Source: Tetranychus cinnabarinus
Lineage: Eukaryota > Arthropoda > Arachnida > Trombidiformes > Tetranychidae
Length of the DNA: 64,000 bases
Reading direction: 5' to 3'
Assembly: GCA_022266195.1 (NCBI GenBank)
Contig: WHVY01000010.1
Span: forward strand, 570,501 to 634,500
Below the pieces are notes generated by a model. It did not search any database, had not been told where the DNA came from, and worked only from the letters and a program-made list of their open reading frames with translations. How positions within the stretch are numbered: position 1 is the stretch's first letter; each line of letters starts with the position of its first letter. A program made the translations under genes and the position numbers. This document shows, one piece after another, positions 11,915 through 26,673 of the stretch.

Positions 11915-14588
11915 ATCGTTCGAATCTGAGGTTTGTAGCAGTAACCGTAAAACCGTAAAACAATGACAAACACCGAAAAAAACGCTGTCTTTGTCTTTTG
12001 CTGTTCTGACGCATCACCGTTTTGTCCTTTGGCTATTTTTTGGACTGTTTTGAGGTGCAATTTTATATTCAGCGTTTTAAAGATGTTCAAACAGTCCAAG
12101 GTATCATAAATGCTTGACAAATCTCATCTTGAACCATATGAATGTAAAATGAGTTTCTGTAGAAACAAAAAAGTGTTGATCAAACGAAAAAGTCTATCTT
12201 CGAAATCTTATCAGTACGATTAGACATTGTCTGGCATGACTAATTGTGAGTTTAACGTGAACAAGAGAAACCAAGAAATTGAGAAATGATTTCAATATAA
12301 ACACAAAACTTGATTCACCCAACAGCAATCAAGGTTATGAACAACTTTTAGTTTTCTCATTCAATTCCTTATTTGATGATTTACTAGGAAAAAAATCTGA
12401 TTGATTACCAAAAGGCGAAACACTTTTTTTATTCATGTAACTCTTGAAACGCACCTTTCATGAGTTACTTTTTTTTGTCTTTTGTCTTTTCATTCCATGT
12501 GAAACAAAAAGTCCTTTTCCATGGTTCTCATGTTTTCTCATTGAAACTTAATTGATTGTCTGATTATCACCAGACTTTTCATGAAACAAGGTCTTTCAAA
12601 TGCTGTTGAACAACTTTCTCTGTTACTCAAAAAAATAAATTTTGGGCAACAATTTTTTCCTCTTTTCTTTATGCTTTTTGGTTTCACTCAACATCATTTT
12701 ATACTTTTCATCGCAACTCATCGACACTGTGGGTGTTGGTTAAGCTTACTTCATTGATTCAACATTGAAATTGTGTTTAATTGTGTTGTGATTAACTTCA
12801 CCTTCTTGTTGTGCTGCATTTAAACTCGTCACTTGTGTTTGTTATCATTTGTGGTTCTTTTAGTTTCTTTCATCGGTTGGTAAGCCTTGGAAAGACTCAT
12901 TCAACCACAACCCAATTATCAACAATAATTCAAGAATCTTTACTCTCTTTTCAGAGATAGAGACGGAAATAATCAGAGAAGAAGAGAGAGAGAGAGAAAG
13001 ATATTCCTCCTTTTTTACAGTTAAGATGTAAGAAGAAGAAGAGGAAAACCATGGTAATCAAGATTAATCAGTTTTGATTGCATTGGATTGCAAAGTGAGT
13101 CTCACAATGCAGCTCAACAAGTTGTCTTGGTGATTATGTGATTAAATTCATTCTCATCAACTTTCATTTTATTAACACACAATTGGTGCTACTTTTTTCC
13201 CTAATATTTATCATCAAGATAGATCAACTAGAGTCTGAAAGATCATCGTAAACTTTGTGTCCAGCAATGATAATCAACTGTATGGACAAAACAATGCCGA
13301 GAACGTGAACCAAATGTTTTCAAAGCAACGAGTTTCTTTTCATTTTTTCTGTTTTTCTTTTCTTCATTTCCATTGTTTTTCAAATCTTCCCTTATTTTAC
13401 CTTCTTTGTGACATTGCCTCGGATTCCAATGGATATTTTTATTTTCACCAGATTTGATTGTTAATTGCTTATCAATCAAGTTTGATGTAAGTTAATCTTT
13501 TCATGCAACTTTAAGATCGCTTGGTGTAACCTGTTGACTCTTGATAGATTGTTTTGCCAAAATTGATTCACTTGATAAACCGTTCAATTGTGATCATCAA
13601 TTAATCAATCAGTTGAATTACAAGTAAAGTTACCAAAAGACTAGAAATGAGGAAACCTTTGATATTCATTTTGGGTAATGTTAATGTCCCCAGATTGAAT
13701 AGAGTTTAATGAGTTTCCGTTTAATTGTTGCAATAAAATTCAATGGAAATAATAGAATCGTTGAAAAATATAAAATAGATGATTCTATTCAATTGAATGC
13801 TGCTAATAATAAAATGATTTGATACACGCAAAAGCACTTGAACAAGCTAATGATGATAACTTAAAGCAAATACGTAAGTCTTTTGATTAGTCGAGATTGT
13901 TGAGTTTAATGTTTTTGAGGAAATCTTTTTGGCCTTTTTTGTCCATTTGTCAAATGTTTCAATTCTGACTATGAAAATGAAGTTGTAAATGATTTGTAAA
14001 TTTGTTGAAACCATTTCCATTGGATTCTTGATTAATCAAAATGCAAACACGTTTTCAGTGTTGATTTATTAATTGGTTTGATTATTTATTAATGAAGGTT
14101 GAAAGCAATGTTGAACCACAATGTTGACTTGTTACTTAATCTAAATCATTGATCTAAATTGTAATGAATCTGAAGATGATAATGATGATTACTCTTGGTT
14201 AACGGTAAACAAGATGATAGGTTAAAGGTAAACATGATTTATTTAAATGAGATTTACCTGTTAATTGAGACTCAAATAATCAATTTAAATCTGCAATTCT
14301 CATTGACTTTACCATTTCTTTGTTAATGCTTTTCATCAAAATCTTTTTAGTTAACTTTCATTGAATCAATTTAATTTAAACATTTCATTCTTTGGCTTTC
14401 ATTTACAGTTAAATTACATTGTAATCAAGTGGCAATCAAGTGGTAATCAAGGATTGTTGGTGTAAATTGAAAAGAATTGCAATTTTCGTTTTAAAAGTGA
14501 TTAACCCAAAAGTGCCTTTTGTGTTTAAACAAGTTGACTTTTTGTTTTGTTTTTCCCATTTATTTTGGGTTTCATCTTTACCAGTGTT
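11915..14588. other. gene-less stretch upstream of the P5B ATPase
   Basis: Holds a short (GA)n run near 12985-13000 and AT-rich sequence. A CTTTACCAG just before the P5B ATG could be the acceptor of an untranslated 5' exon, so the promoter may lie further upstream in this stretch. No coding exon was recognised. Confidence 0.4.
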
Positions 14589-17500
14589 ATGAGCCTTTCT
14601 GGTTCACAGTTTTCCAGTGGATTAACCAGAATGACCAGGAAAAAAAAGTCACCTTCTCCTTATGATCGGATAAATATTGATGATGATGATGAGATGATTA
14701 TTGAAGGTTATTTATGGTCTTTAACAAGATCATTTGTCTTCTGGTTTTCGGGTTTACTTTCAGTTGGATTTGTTTTCATGTTGACAACCTGGAAGCCAAG
14801 TTACCTGATCAAGTTTACCCATAAACGATGTACTCTTGATCAAGCGGATCGAGTTATCTTAAGGGTAATCAACATTTTTTCCAATCAAAGAGTCAAACTA
14901 AATCAACATTCATCCATTCAATCAATTATCATTATTAATGTCAATACATTTTCATTTTTATTTCATTACAAGTACCTTTCTTCATTACTGTTTATCATTC
15001 AAACTAAGCAAATAATGAGATTGAATGAAAGTTAGATTACATTTCACTTTTTGTATCATTCATCTTCAGTATCATTGTAAATTATATTCACTAATATAGT
15101 CTTCATTTCATGGCTTTTACTGTCCACAGGATTCATATGGTGAAGAGTATGTTGAAAAGGTTATCAAGCCTGACTATACAAGAAAAGAACGAGCTCAGTT
15201 TTCACATTTTTTTCACAAAAAACTGAAATACCTTTGGAGGCCCGAGTTGAGTCAATTTAGCAAATTAACTGGACTTGAGAAGGAAAAGTGCGGCTCAATA
15301 TATTCAATGAGTGATGGTTTAACCAATTCAGATGCTAAAATACGCCAATCATTGTATGGAATCAATTCAATAATAGTTCAAGTTGATTCAGTAACAAAGC
15401 TAATCTTGAGCCAAGTAAGTCTAACCATTTAATGTGTAAAACAATTTCATCATTTAAAGAAGAAATGTTTTCAACTTGAAATTTGATGAGCAAAATGTTG
15501 TTCAATGTTGTATCATGTGTTAAATGTTTCAAAATGAATCAGTCAGGAATAAAACAAAGTATCAAGAAAACAAATCCATTGCACTCTCTGGATGATGAAT
15601 CCAGTGAATGACCTGTCAATGATTGCAAATGAAATTAGATAAAAGGTCAAAACTATGGAAATAAATTTGGTACCAAAAGGTCAATGAAACAAAGAGTCGC
15701 TAAGGAAGAGTAAATTATCAGACGCATTACAATATTGGACATTAAATTATAAATAAATGCCATATATATTATATTGATAATAGAGTTACTATTATTATAA
15801 AAAGACGATTCAATCAGATTAAAACTGAACCAGTTTATCAGTTAATAGTGATTAGTTAATTGAATAAAGTAGACTTAAGATGACCTTTTTCAAGATTAGG
15901 TTTTTCATAAATGCTTGTAACACTTGAGACTCTAGTCAATGCACAACCAAAGAGCTGTTTAGGTTAGGCTATTGTACTCGAGTTAACTTGCCACTTTAAT
16001 GTAACAATCAAAGATCATTTTGAAGTAGCAAGTAATTTGAATTGATTGCAAGAATCAATTTATTAACCAGAAACTATGTGTTAATTGTTGTAGATTCAGT
16101 GAACCGTTTACTTTGATTAGTTGAGATTTATTTCAAGTAAATACTCAATGCTCTTTCACCTGTTTCACTTGACCATTGTGAACCACAATTAGATTAATCA
16201 GAAAGAATCTTTACCTAAATCTTTACCAATTTACCTGATACCGAAACCAATTAAGGTAAAAGTAATCATAATCATCATCTATTGAGTCGACTTTTGTGTT
16301 TCAATAAAAATGGTTGATTGAAACAATTAATGTAATGTTATCCAAATTGACTTGTGATTAAAGTTGAATGATATTATCTTTCAAAGAGGCTAATATTGAA
16401 TGTTCAATATTGATTTCGATAAACGTGATCAATTAATGATTACAATTGAAGTAAAAAATTTAATATTGAATAACCAATTCAACATTAATTGCAATTTGAT
16501 GAAATGGTTTAAAAATATTCACTTTTGAATATTCAATTTTTAAGAGCAACTTGAAACTTGTTGATCATCTTAATATTATCAGCTTGTCAAAACTCCCAGT
16601 TAATATTGATTACAATGATTACTCTTTTCCTTTGACAGATAAGCAATCCATTTTATATATACCAGATATTCATAATACTTGTTTGGATGGTTCAACTTTA
16701 CTATCAGTTTGCTGGATGCGTTTTATTATTTTCAATCATCTCGATCACACTTCATGTTCATGAAACTCGCAAGGTATTTTGATTTACACTTTTAATCATT
16801 GTTAATTGATCAATTGGCTATTTGATTAGAAAACAAAAAGATGACAAACCAAAGTGAAAGTAAGAAATGAAGAGATTTCTGGTTTGAACATTTTATTCAT
16901 TGAAGTCCATCTCTTTGATTGAACCACATTATGTAAAGATATGAGTTTAGATTAATCAAAAGTCTGATGAAATTACGATTTAAACTTTCATTTATAATGA
17001 AAGTTTGGACAAAATGACTTTTATTATGTCGACTATTTATTGCTGAAACTCGGTTTTGTTTGCCTGTTCATATATCAACACCAACTCGTTGCACCAGTTT
17101 ATCAAACATGTAATGAGATTCATTTGTCTTAATTTAAATCTTATTCTGAGATAAGGCAAATGGTTATACTATTGTTATCATTATCATCATTATCAACGTT
17201 ATCCTCATCATGAAATGGTCCAACCATTCCAAGTATAATGTTATAATATATTGTACAGGGAAAGCAGCTAAAGGCTAAACAGGAGGAGAGATGAGAATAA
17301 GAGGAAAAATAAATGCATTAAATAAATGTTATAATATTCAGTATAAACAGAATGGAAAAGTTAAGGATAAAAAAAGGACAATTTGGAATGGCGAATGATA
17401 TAACCTTTATTATTGCGATTCTTGCTTCTTATCATTACTGTATCATGATTATGTATCATCCTTGTGAGTAGGCAAAAAATGGCTTTTTATTTTCATTTTG

Positions 17501-20500
17501 TTTTCACTCTGATTATCTCAATTGTTATATCTTATTAACTGTCAGTTTTCGTTGATTCCTTCATCAGACTTTCATACCAAAATAGATTTGTTTCAATTTT
17601 TCTTTCTTTTTTTTCTTCTTCATCTAATTCACTGTTCATTTCAAATGATGTAAATTATTGGCTTTCATTGACGGTAAATGGTTGATATTGAAAATTGTTT
17701 GTCAATCCAATGGACATAATATAATGTTCAATTGAACCAATTGTTTTCCCAATATTTGCTATCATTCATTTTCATGTTCACACACTTGTTTCATGTAAAT
17801 GTAAATATCACCCTTTCATGTTGCTGGGAATGTTTAATGGAAACAAAGTGAAATGTTAATCAAGTGTTGATTTGTTATCTGATTAGAAGAGACAAATGGA
17901 TCATTTAATATCAATCAAGTTACGAATTAATAGAGAGCAAATGGGTTGAATCTCACATGTAAATTGAATTTTGGACATTCAACAATTTTTCAAGGCATTT
18001 CTTTTCTTTCAACTTACATCTTCAGTTCTAACAAGGCAACCTAACGAACTGATAATTGGTTGCGAATGATTTTCTTATAATTGAGGTAAAAATGCCGAAT
18101 ATGACATTCAAAGCTTCCAACTTCGAGTATTTAATTAGGAGCGTCGACAAAATCACTACAATCTTTTCAGTGACTTCATCTAATAACTGCTCTTGAGCTA
18201 GAAAAAGTTCATGTTTCTGTTTCAACATAAATATCAATAGAAAAGAAATTTTTCTAGAAAAAAGGCGAAGAAATGCCGAGAAGGTTGAAGCTAATTCCAT
18301 GTCCATTCCAAGAAAGCTAAATGTACTGATAGCGAATTAAATCTCGATATCGATTAGTCAACTCGTGAGGTTACCTTGTAATAGTCTAGAGTCTTGAATT
18401 TCAAACTTGATTTGCACCTGACTTGGGTTGTATAATAATGTATTGAATTGTTTAAAGCCTCAGTTTATAATGGCAAGTGCAAGCAATTGTAAATTGAGAA
18501 AGTAAACTGGATTTAACGTTGAAATTTGTTTGATGGTTTGAATCTAAATCTTTACAATAAAAGATTTTGCTTATCAAAGGTTCAATTGATGGATTCAATA
18601 GATGTTCAATATTTTATGAGAAACTGTTTGTTGGAGTGAAATGATTAATCTAAAGATTTGATCGGGAAATTTGAAACTCATTTTTTGACTTTAATTTGAA
18701 AATCACAAATTGTCAGAACCTTTGGTTGGTAAATATTAACTTTCATATTGATTATGTATTTGGCAATGTAAGATTCTGATCATTTCTGGTTTCTATCAAA
18801 TCTATCAATCTATTAATCAAGATTAATGTTTCAATTTTTAATAATTCATTTGGAATGAACAATTTATTCTCGGAAAAACTCGCCCAGTAAAGGTTTAACA
18901 ATAATTTGCTTTGGAAAACAAACGATTAATGAATGAATGATGAACTGATAAAAGGAACATTCTTTTTTTTGTTCAAGTTAATTGATTTAACCCATTCATT
19001 GGTATTAAACGTGATCCATTAAACATAATGAATGGTAAAATAATCAAATCGAAATCGGAAACTCAAAAACAACAGCAAATAAACAAATGATAACAATAAC
19101 AAGTTGAGATACAAATAACATGTAATCAAATTAAGGTGATTATTACTTTTGAAAACCCAAATGATGCCAATAATAAAGGCAACAATCAAAAATGCTCTTT
19201 TTTTATTCAATATTAAAATTAAATTAACCCTTTTTACTCTGCTATTTGTCTTTTTGCTGAGGTTGTTTAATGTTAACATCATTATTATGATTGTTGCAAA
19301 TTGGTTTGGTAAAAAGGTTAAATTAAACTAAATGTAGTTAAACTGTAGTTAATTTATTTGATTAAAGCTATTAAATAGTTTGCTAAAGCTTTTGGTTTTC
19401 ATTTTTTTTCCTCCTGACTCTGCCTTTATTTGACATAAAACAGGTAAAACAATTTAATAACAATAACCATTTCAAATGGTTAATCCTGTTTTATTTAACT
19501 ATCAGCTTGCCATTATTGAGTCTTAACCATATTTTTGTGGTAACAATCAAATTTTGCGGTCCAATCAAACTACTCATCAACTATCAAATTGTTTTCCGTT
19601 GGTCTTTATTTTTGCCATTCACTTGCTGTGTAAATGGATGGATTTTTGTTGTCAGCTCATTATCACAGCAATATTCAGTTTCACATGAAATCCGTTAATT
19701 TGTTAGGCTTTGAGTTGTTTGTCTTGTGAAGATGAAATAGAGTTGATTAAACGGTAAGTTAATTGTAGCTTGTTTGAATAACTAATGGTTGAATCGCAGT
19801 ATATTATTAATAATCTAATCAATGTGTCAGAATGGTAAAGCAAAGAAAGGTAACTTAATAGTGGATAACTGAATTAAATTAACAAAAGTTAATTGAACAG
19901 GTCACATTGAAAATGGTGAAAGTTAATCATGGAAAGTTGAATTAATCCTTCTTGAAATTTCACGTTATTTACGGTCAATTGGTGTATCATTTGGTTCAAT
20001 TTGGATTGATTCTTGTCTGATGTTTTCCTGAAATCAAATAGCCAATTTGAATTGCATAAACACTTGAAATTCAGCAATTTATCAACTAATCTCGACAATT
20101 GGTAATTGTTAATTTTGATTTTTCTTTCCTTTCTCCTCTTTTTCTTGGAAATTTCATTTCATCCTCTATCTTTTGTCCTGCATTTCTCTTTAAACCAAGC
20201 AAAGCATTGCACTTCGTCAAAAAGTTCATTCAGAATCTGAAGTGGTGGTTCTCCGTGAGGGCATCATGACTTCTAAATCATCCACTGAACTGGTTCCTGG
20301 TGATATAATTATCCTTGCACCCAACTGTTCATTTGTCATCGAGTGTGACGCAGTCCTTATATCTGGCTCTTGTACGGTAGATGAAAGCATGTTAACCGGT
20401 GAAAGCGAGCCTATCAGTAAAGTTGCTCTAACTGATGATCCAAATGTACTTTATTCACCCAATACTCATAAGAAGAATACCTTGTTTTGTGGAACGGAAA

Positions 20501-23500
20501 TTATTCATGTTCAATCATCTGATAAGATCCATGTTAAAGCATTGGTAGTCAGAACTGGTAAGTGAGCAGTAAAATATATAGAAAGCCTCTGTATAGTTGG
20601 AACTCCAATCATTGATAAATAATGGATGACTGTAAAGAGAGAGAAAATGTAAAAAAAAAGAAAATAAGATTATGAAAACAAAGTTAACTCGATTACTTTT
20701 AAATTAGTCTTCTTATTGAGATGTAAAATTTTCGTTCGACAATTTTTGATAGCAAGAAAATTGTAAAATAATCATTCACCTGAACATTTGCCAGTTTATA
20801 TCATCATCATCTTTATCATTATATTCACATTAATATTCAACTAATCCTTGGAGAGATTCAATCTTGATGATGATCAAAGTATACAGCCCCATGTAAGCAC
20901 AGGACATGTCAAGACAGCAATCCATTTTATGTTAACATCATTTTTTCTTCGTGTCCTGGATCAACAATGCAAATGGATTGTCACCAATTTCATCTCGCAT
21001 TATTAGGTTAATCAAGCAAAGTAACAGTTGATTAATATTGTGTGTGTGTGTGATTACAATTGACTATAGCAAGAAACTTCAGAAAGTTACTTTAATATAA
21101 GAAAAGTGTAATTTGGTTAGACTTTTTTGTTGATCGTTAATATTGACAATAGACTTTAAAAGCCTGAAGCACTAAATGTGGTCATGATTGTTGAATAAGA
21201 TGAATATTATGAAATTGAAAATGAAGAGGCCTAAAGGTGTAAACACAAAAGGACAAAATCTCATTGAGATTTGTGAAAACTGTAAATAGTCAAAGAGAGC
21301 ACAAAACACATGGGGAAAAAGCCAAAGTAAAAAGCATTTTATAATAGTATTTATCTGCAAATAACCACAGCTTTTATTGTAAATAAAGCTGACTATATTG
21401 ATCTAAACACAGCTAGGCAGTAAATAAGATTGGAGTAACATTTAAAATTTAAAACAATTAAATACTGATTAATAAAAAAGACATTAAAGTGGAAATAAAG
21501 GAAATAAAAAAAGGTTTGTAATGGACGATCAGTGAAGATTTGTAATTATGTAATGAACCCTCAATCTTTTTGCGGGAAAAATGAGACATGTTTACTTTTA
21601 ATAATTGGCCATTTTAATTTTATTTTAATGGTCTTGCCATTTTAATCTGGACTCTCATTTTATTCAAGTTTATTTGATTATTTTTGTCCTTTTTCATTGA
21701 TTTAGGTTATTCAACGACCAAAGGTGAACTGGTTAGAAATATATTGTACCCAAAGCCGGTTAACTTTCAATTAAAACAAGATCTAATCAAATGTATGATA
21801 CTCTTTTTCATCCTGGGAATACCTTCCATGGCTTACACTGCTTATATTTTTGTCTCTTATGGAGTAAGTATTACTATTTTACTTTTGTATTTCATTAATA
21901 TCATTCAATTCATGTTCATTATTATTCTGATTAGTGTTAATGTAGTTGTCACGTTGTTGAATACAATCAACCAAGTTTGTTTCGATTATTTATACTTTCT
22001 CCATTTCTATTTTGTTTCTTGCCAGTTACAATTTTAATTCACGGGTTAGGCTTATCATGCATTCATCATGTTTACCAGAAACATTTAGTTCACTTTTAAA
22101 GCATGAGTTAACTCATTCCATTTTCAAATCAACACCAGAAATCTTTACACTTTCTCGCTTCTTTTTTAACTTTTTGTTACATGAAAGGCTGACTGTCAGC
22201 TATTGTGCGATATAAGTGTCAGTAATTGTGTTCCAGTAAACTTGCATCAGTTTTTAGTTACAGATTTATCCAGAGATGATTTTTGCAAATTGTTTTTACA
22301 AAGCGCTACTATTGTGTTTATATTTCATTGTTATCATTCCAACTTTGAACTGTTTTTTGTTTTTATTCTGGAATACAGTCTGACTCTGTCTACTTGAGTA
22401 TGGTTAAGGTTTACAATCAACTCTCAAGCCTATTATTAATAATGTAACACTTCAATGAGTTTACGTAAGAATGAAAGTAAGCATCGTTTGAATTGATTTT
22501 TATGATAAACAACAAAATATTGATAAAATTTTCCATATTTCTCATTCAAACATTTTACAATTTGAAAATGATTAACATTATTCCTCTTTTTGGTTAAGGT
22601 GTCAAGATTTAGCATTAACATAATTTTATTTGCAATTTTTTGCCAATCATCTTCAATATAACGATAAAAATAAATTAGCATTTACATTTTTATTGTTATC
22701 ATTATTACATTACGCGGAGAGAATCTATGAAGGAAAATAAAATAATAACAGATGAGATTAAATTGTAAAACACATTTAAATTAGTACGGCTCTGTTGATT
22801 GTGGTAAACAAGCAAACGAAATTAGCTTCATTCTTTGTCATATTTTTTGTCTCATGTTGATCATTATCATTTTAACCATTTGTTTCATATTTACTCCTGA
22901 TTTATCGTTATTAGGCATCTCTTTATGACACAATAATTATTGTGGTTGATATTGCAACTTTTTTGGTTCCGCCACTTTTACCTGCTGTGATGACTTCAAT
23001 AAATGGCTATGCTCAAAAGCGTCTACGTAAAGCTGACATTTTTTGTCTCGATACCAATTTTATAAATGCTGGTGGAAGCATTGATATGGTTTGCTTTGAT
23101 AAAACTGGGACACTTACTGAAGACAGCATTGACATTGCCGGTGTTGTTCCCTCTTCTAATGGACTCTTTGGTCGTCCAGAGAGGAAAATGACGACTCTTG
23201 ATCGTTATAGCACTTTGGTTGCTATTCTGGCTAATTGTCATTCCTTGATCGAACGTAGTAGACGACTTGATGGTGATAGACAAGAGATTCGTATGTTTGA
23301 GTCAGTTGAAGCAGAATTTCGTGATGATACCTTTGTTAATGAGAATGGTGCCTTTGAAAGGTTACCTGATCGTCTGATTGGCTTTAAAAGAGGGCCTGAT
23401 GATTTGATTTACGGTCTTATACGATTGTTTCCCTTTGATTCGACCCTTCAACGAATGGCTGTAGTTGTTAAACGAGCCCATACAAATTCATATTCAGTTT

Positions 23501-26500
23501 TAATGAAAGGCGCTCCTGAAGTGATTCGCACTTTTTGTATTGATGCTACAATACCTAATGACTTTGATTCCATGTTAGCAATGTACACTCGAGATGGGAT
23601 GAGAGTTATGGCAGCAGCTTCACGGTCAATTGATGGTGATTCAATCAATCTAGCTGGTTTAATGAAAATACCTCGTGAAGATCTTGAGCATTCAATGATT
23701 TTCGAGGGTCTCATTGTCTTTCAAAATCAACTCAAGCCCGAAACTGAATCAACCTTGTATGCTCTGAAAGAGGTTGGCATACGCTCCATTATGGCTACAG
23801 GTGATAATATATTAACTGCTCTCTCAGTTGCCCGTGACTGTGGTATGATTGATGAAGCTGATTCGGTTGTACAAGTTGAAGCAAACCTAACCGATAATGG
23901 AAGCCTGGAGACGCTTTATCGATACGTGAAACTGCCTGGAATTTCAGAGAAACTCAACATTGACGATTCAACAATGAAGTACAGTGAAGAAATTATTACA
24001 CCCATTTTAAAGAAACGTTGTTGGCACATTTCAATCGAAGGAAAATCATTTGAACTGATTCGCAACTATGATCGTTCACTTTTGTCTAAAATTGTGCATC
24101 GTGGGACAATTTTCGCTCGCATGTTACCTGACCACAAGTTACATCTTATTGATGAAATTCAGCGACAAGGGCATCAGGTTGCCATGTGTGGAGATGGTGC
24201 CAATGATTGTGGTGCCTTGCGTCTAGCTAATTGTGGAATATCTCTGTCAATGGCGGAAAGTTCAGTAGCTTCACCATTCACATATACCAAGAAAAATATT
24301 GAATGTGTTCCCATATTGATAAGAGAGGGAAGAGCAACTTTAGCTGCCACTATGGGTGCCTTCAAGTATCAAGCTTCATATTGTTTTGTCCTTCTTTCCT
24401 CAGTGCTGATCCTTTTCTGGGAAGGAGCTAAACTTTCTGATGGTGGATTTGTATTCATTGATATTATATTGAACATGTTTCCACCTCTTGTTTTTGGCAC
24501 CACCAAAGCTTATCCCAGATTAACTCGACATCGACCTTTACTCTCATTGTTTGATTTCAACCCACTATTCTCAATATTTTCATTTGTTTTCATTCAAGTC
24601 ATTATTTATTTAATTGCAAGAGAATATCTTCTAATTCAAGAATGGTGAGTATTCATTTCAATCTGATGAATAATTAACAGTAAAACCTTTTCTTATCTTC
24701 AAATTGCATTCAATATTAAAAGAAACAAACAGAAACAAAACTCTGTACAACGTAAGCTTTTTGCTTTCCTTTAGTTAATAACTTTGTTTTTCCAATCTTA
24801 AAACTCAACAATCTATTAACTTAATCACTAAAACAATGATTAATAATAATAGTTAACATTAGCTAACCAAGGATACGATTTAACAATTCAAATAATATGT
24901 AAATAATGCAATTACTAACAATTGTAAGTATGTTTGATTGAGTTTAATTAAACACACTACTTAAAAAATATGGATTGTTGGATGTAAACAAAAAAATTGT
25001 TTAAACAGTCATCAAGCATTAATTTATTCGACAGATTGTTGTTTTAATGGAAAACAATTGATAACAATTATAACTAATCATTTAAATTGTCTCATTTAGA
25101 GCTAACTAAAAAAGCAAATTTGATCAAACTTAAAGGTTACCATTTTTAAACATGATTGAACATCATTTTTTGATGATCAAATTGAGAACTCAAAGCATTT
25201 TCAGTTCCCTGATAGCCCTTGAGTTGTATTATGAGAAAAGATGGGGAAAAATGTTTTATTATTCATTAATTATTTCTATTTATTAATTAAACTCTTTAAA
25301 TTATTCAGGTTCGAACCATTTGTATTCAATGCCACTCAAATTCATAGGCCTGAACCTTCACATATGACTCTAACCATTTTATCAGTCAATACAATGTCAT
25401 ATGTGATAGCAGCCATAATATTTGCCTCTGGTCCACCTTTTAGGATGAGTTTTTTGTCAAATAGTAAGCATTGTTAACCCTTTTATTTTTACCTAATCTT
25501 GCATCAAAATTATTAATTAATCAATTGTTCAATTGCACTTGTTTCTTTGATTCCACAGAAATTTATACATTTGTTGTTTTTTTAAACCTTTTACTGGTAA
25601 TCATCGTAACTGTTTACCCAACTCCTGGTTTTCTGTTGGATTATGTTAATGTAAGTTACTCATCTTTACCAACAAGTAATATTATCAATTACAATTAACT
25701 ATTATTAATCAAATTATTGTAATTATATTCAAACTTGTTGATGGTTTAAATGAAAAGCAATCTCCACTTTTCCTCCATTTCCACATAACTCGGGAGTAAC
25801 CATTGAAAAGCAATGCTAAAACATCTTTTCACTTTAAATGCAATTTACACTTGAATCTGTGTTTAATGAGGTGGAATAAAATTGTAATTACTTTTGCACA
25901 ATTTGCGTAACAATGATGACAATAATCAAACTATTATATGCAAAAAAAGGATTGTAAGCATTTGTTGAATGCTTGCTCAGCGCTTGTTGCATTTTCTCAA
26001 GAGTAGCAAGAAAAAGCAAACAAAAATTGTGTTGTAAACAATGAACAAAATGAATACGTTGTTGTAATTCATTCATTTAATTGTTTTTTCTAACTCAGTT
26101 AGTTACAAATTTACAGTTAGTTAACTGTTTATCGATCATCATTTATCTCTCTTTGTAATTTAACATTCCTATTGAGACAGCTAACATCAATAAATTAACA
26201 CAAATAGTGTAGACTAGTGTAAATGTTTTCATACACTTGATGCTTGTTTATTCATTTATTTGTATTTTTGTTTCTTTCATTGAAAACAGTTTAAAGATGT
26301 TCCGGATTTTGAATTCAAATTGACATTATTTTCATTGGGACTGGCAAATCTTGGCATCTCGTACCTTTGGGAAGTCGTTTTCCTTCAAAGTGGCCAATCT
26401 CAACAATTTTGTACCAAATTTACCTCATGGAGAAACAAGAAACCTTTGTACGAACAAATTGAGACTGAATTGCAATTACAAGACGACTGGCCTCCAGTAA

Positions 26501-26673
26501 TCAAGGGTAACATGGGTAAACGAGATACTAGTCAATCATTGTCTTCAACTGACAATTGGATTCATCATTGTAACACTTTACCTGTTGATCATCGAATCAG
26601 TTTGGATTCCAAAAGGACTTTAGTAACATTTACTAACCAAGAATATAATGTGGAGGCTAAAATGTTTGACTAA
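14589..26673 (+). CDS. P5B-type cation-transporting ATPase (ATP13A2/ATP13A3-like)
   Basis: Animal P5B ATPases pump polyamines across endolysosomal membranes using a phospho-aspartate cycle. Nine exons join in frame: 14589-14864, 15130-15414, 16639-16773, 20200-20557, 21706-21863, 22915-24644, 25309-25463, 25559-25650, 26290-26673. They total 3,573 nt, or 1,190 residues, the normal P5B length. The N-terminus carries the P5B hairpin segment (FWFSGLLSVGFVFMLTTWKP). TGES lies at residues about 298-301, the membrane motif PPLLP at about 423-427 (P5B form rather than the P5A PPELP), the catalytic DKTGTLTE at about 466, a KGAPE nucleotide-site motif, and CGDGANDCGAL at about 829-839. A hydrophilic C-terminal tail follows the last membrane helices. 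The third exon overlaps an out-of-frame ORF that reads further but lacks homology; the frame giving SNPFYIYQ and HETRK is correct. All key catalytic residues are present, so the gene looks functional. Which ATP13A paralogue it is cannot be said. Confidence 0.93.
16774..20199 (+). other. 3.4-kb intron 3 of the P5B ATPase
   Basis: No embedded gene was recognised. It contains a perfect 20-bp palindrome near 16391-16410 just upstream of the preceding exon, and scattered short ORFs without homology. Confidence 0.6.
20558..21705 (+). other. intron 4 of the P5B ATPase
   Basis: Phase-1 intron with GTAAGT donor and TTTAG acceptor. It holds a short (GT)n run near 21041-21051 and nothing else recognisable. 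Confidence 0.7.
21864..22914 (+). other. intron 5 of the P5B ATPase
   Basis: GTAAGT donor directly after a transmembrane codon run and a TTATTAG acceptor before ASLYDT. Short ORFs inside lack homology. Confidence 0.7.

Noticed and set aside
16551..16763. ORF across P5B exon 3
   Set aside because: Wrong frame. The true exon (16639-16773) reads SNPFYIYQ...HETRK, matches the P5B family and joins its neighbours in phase.
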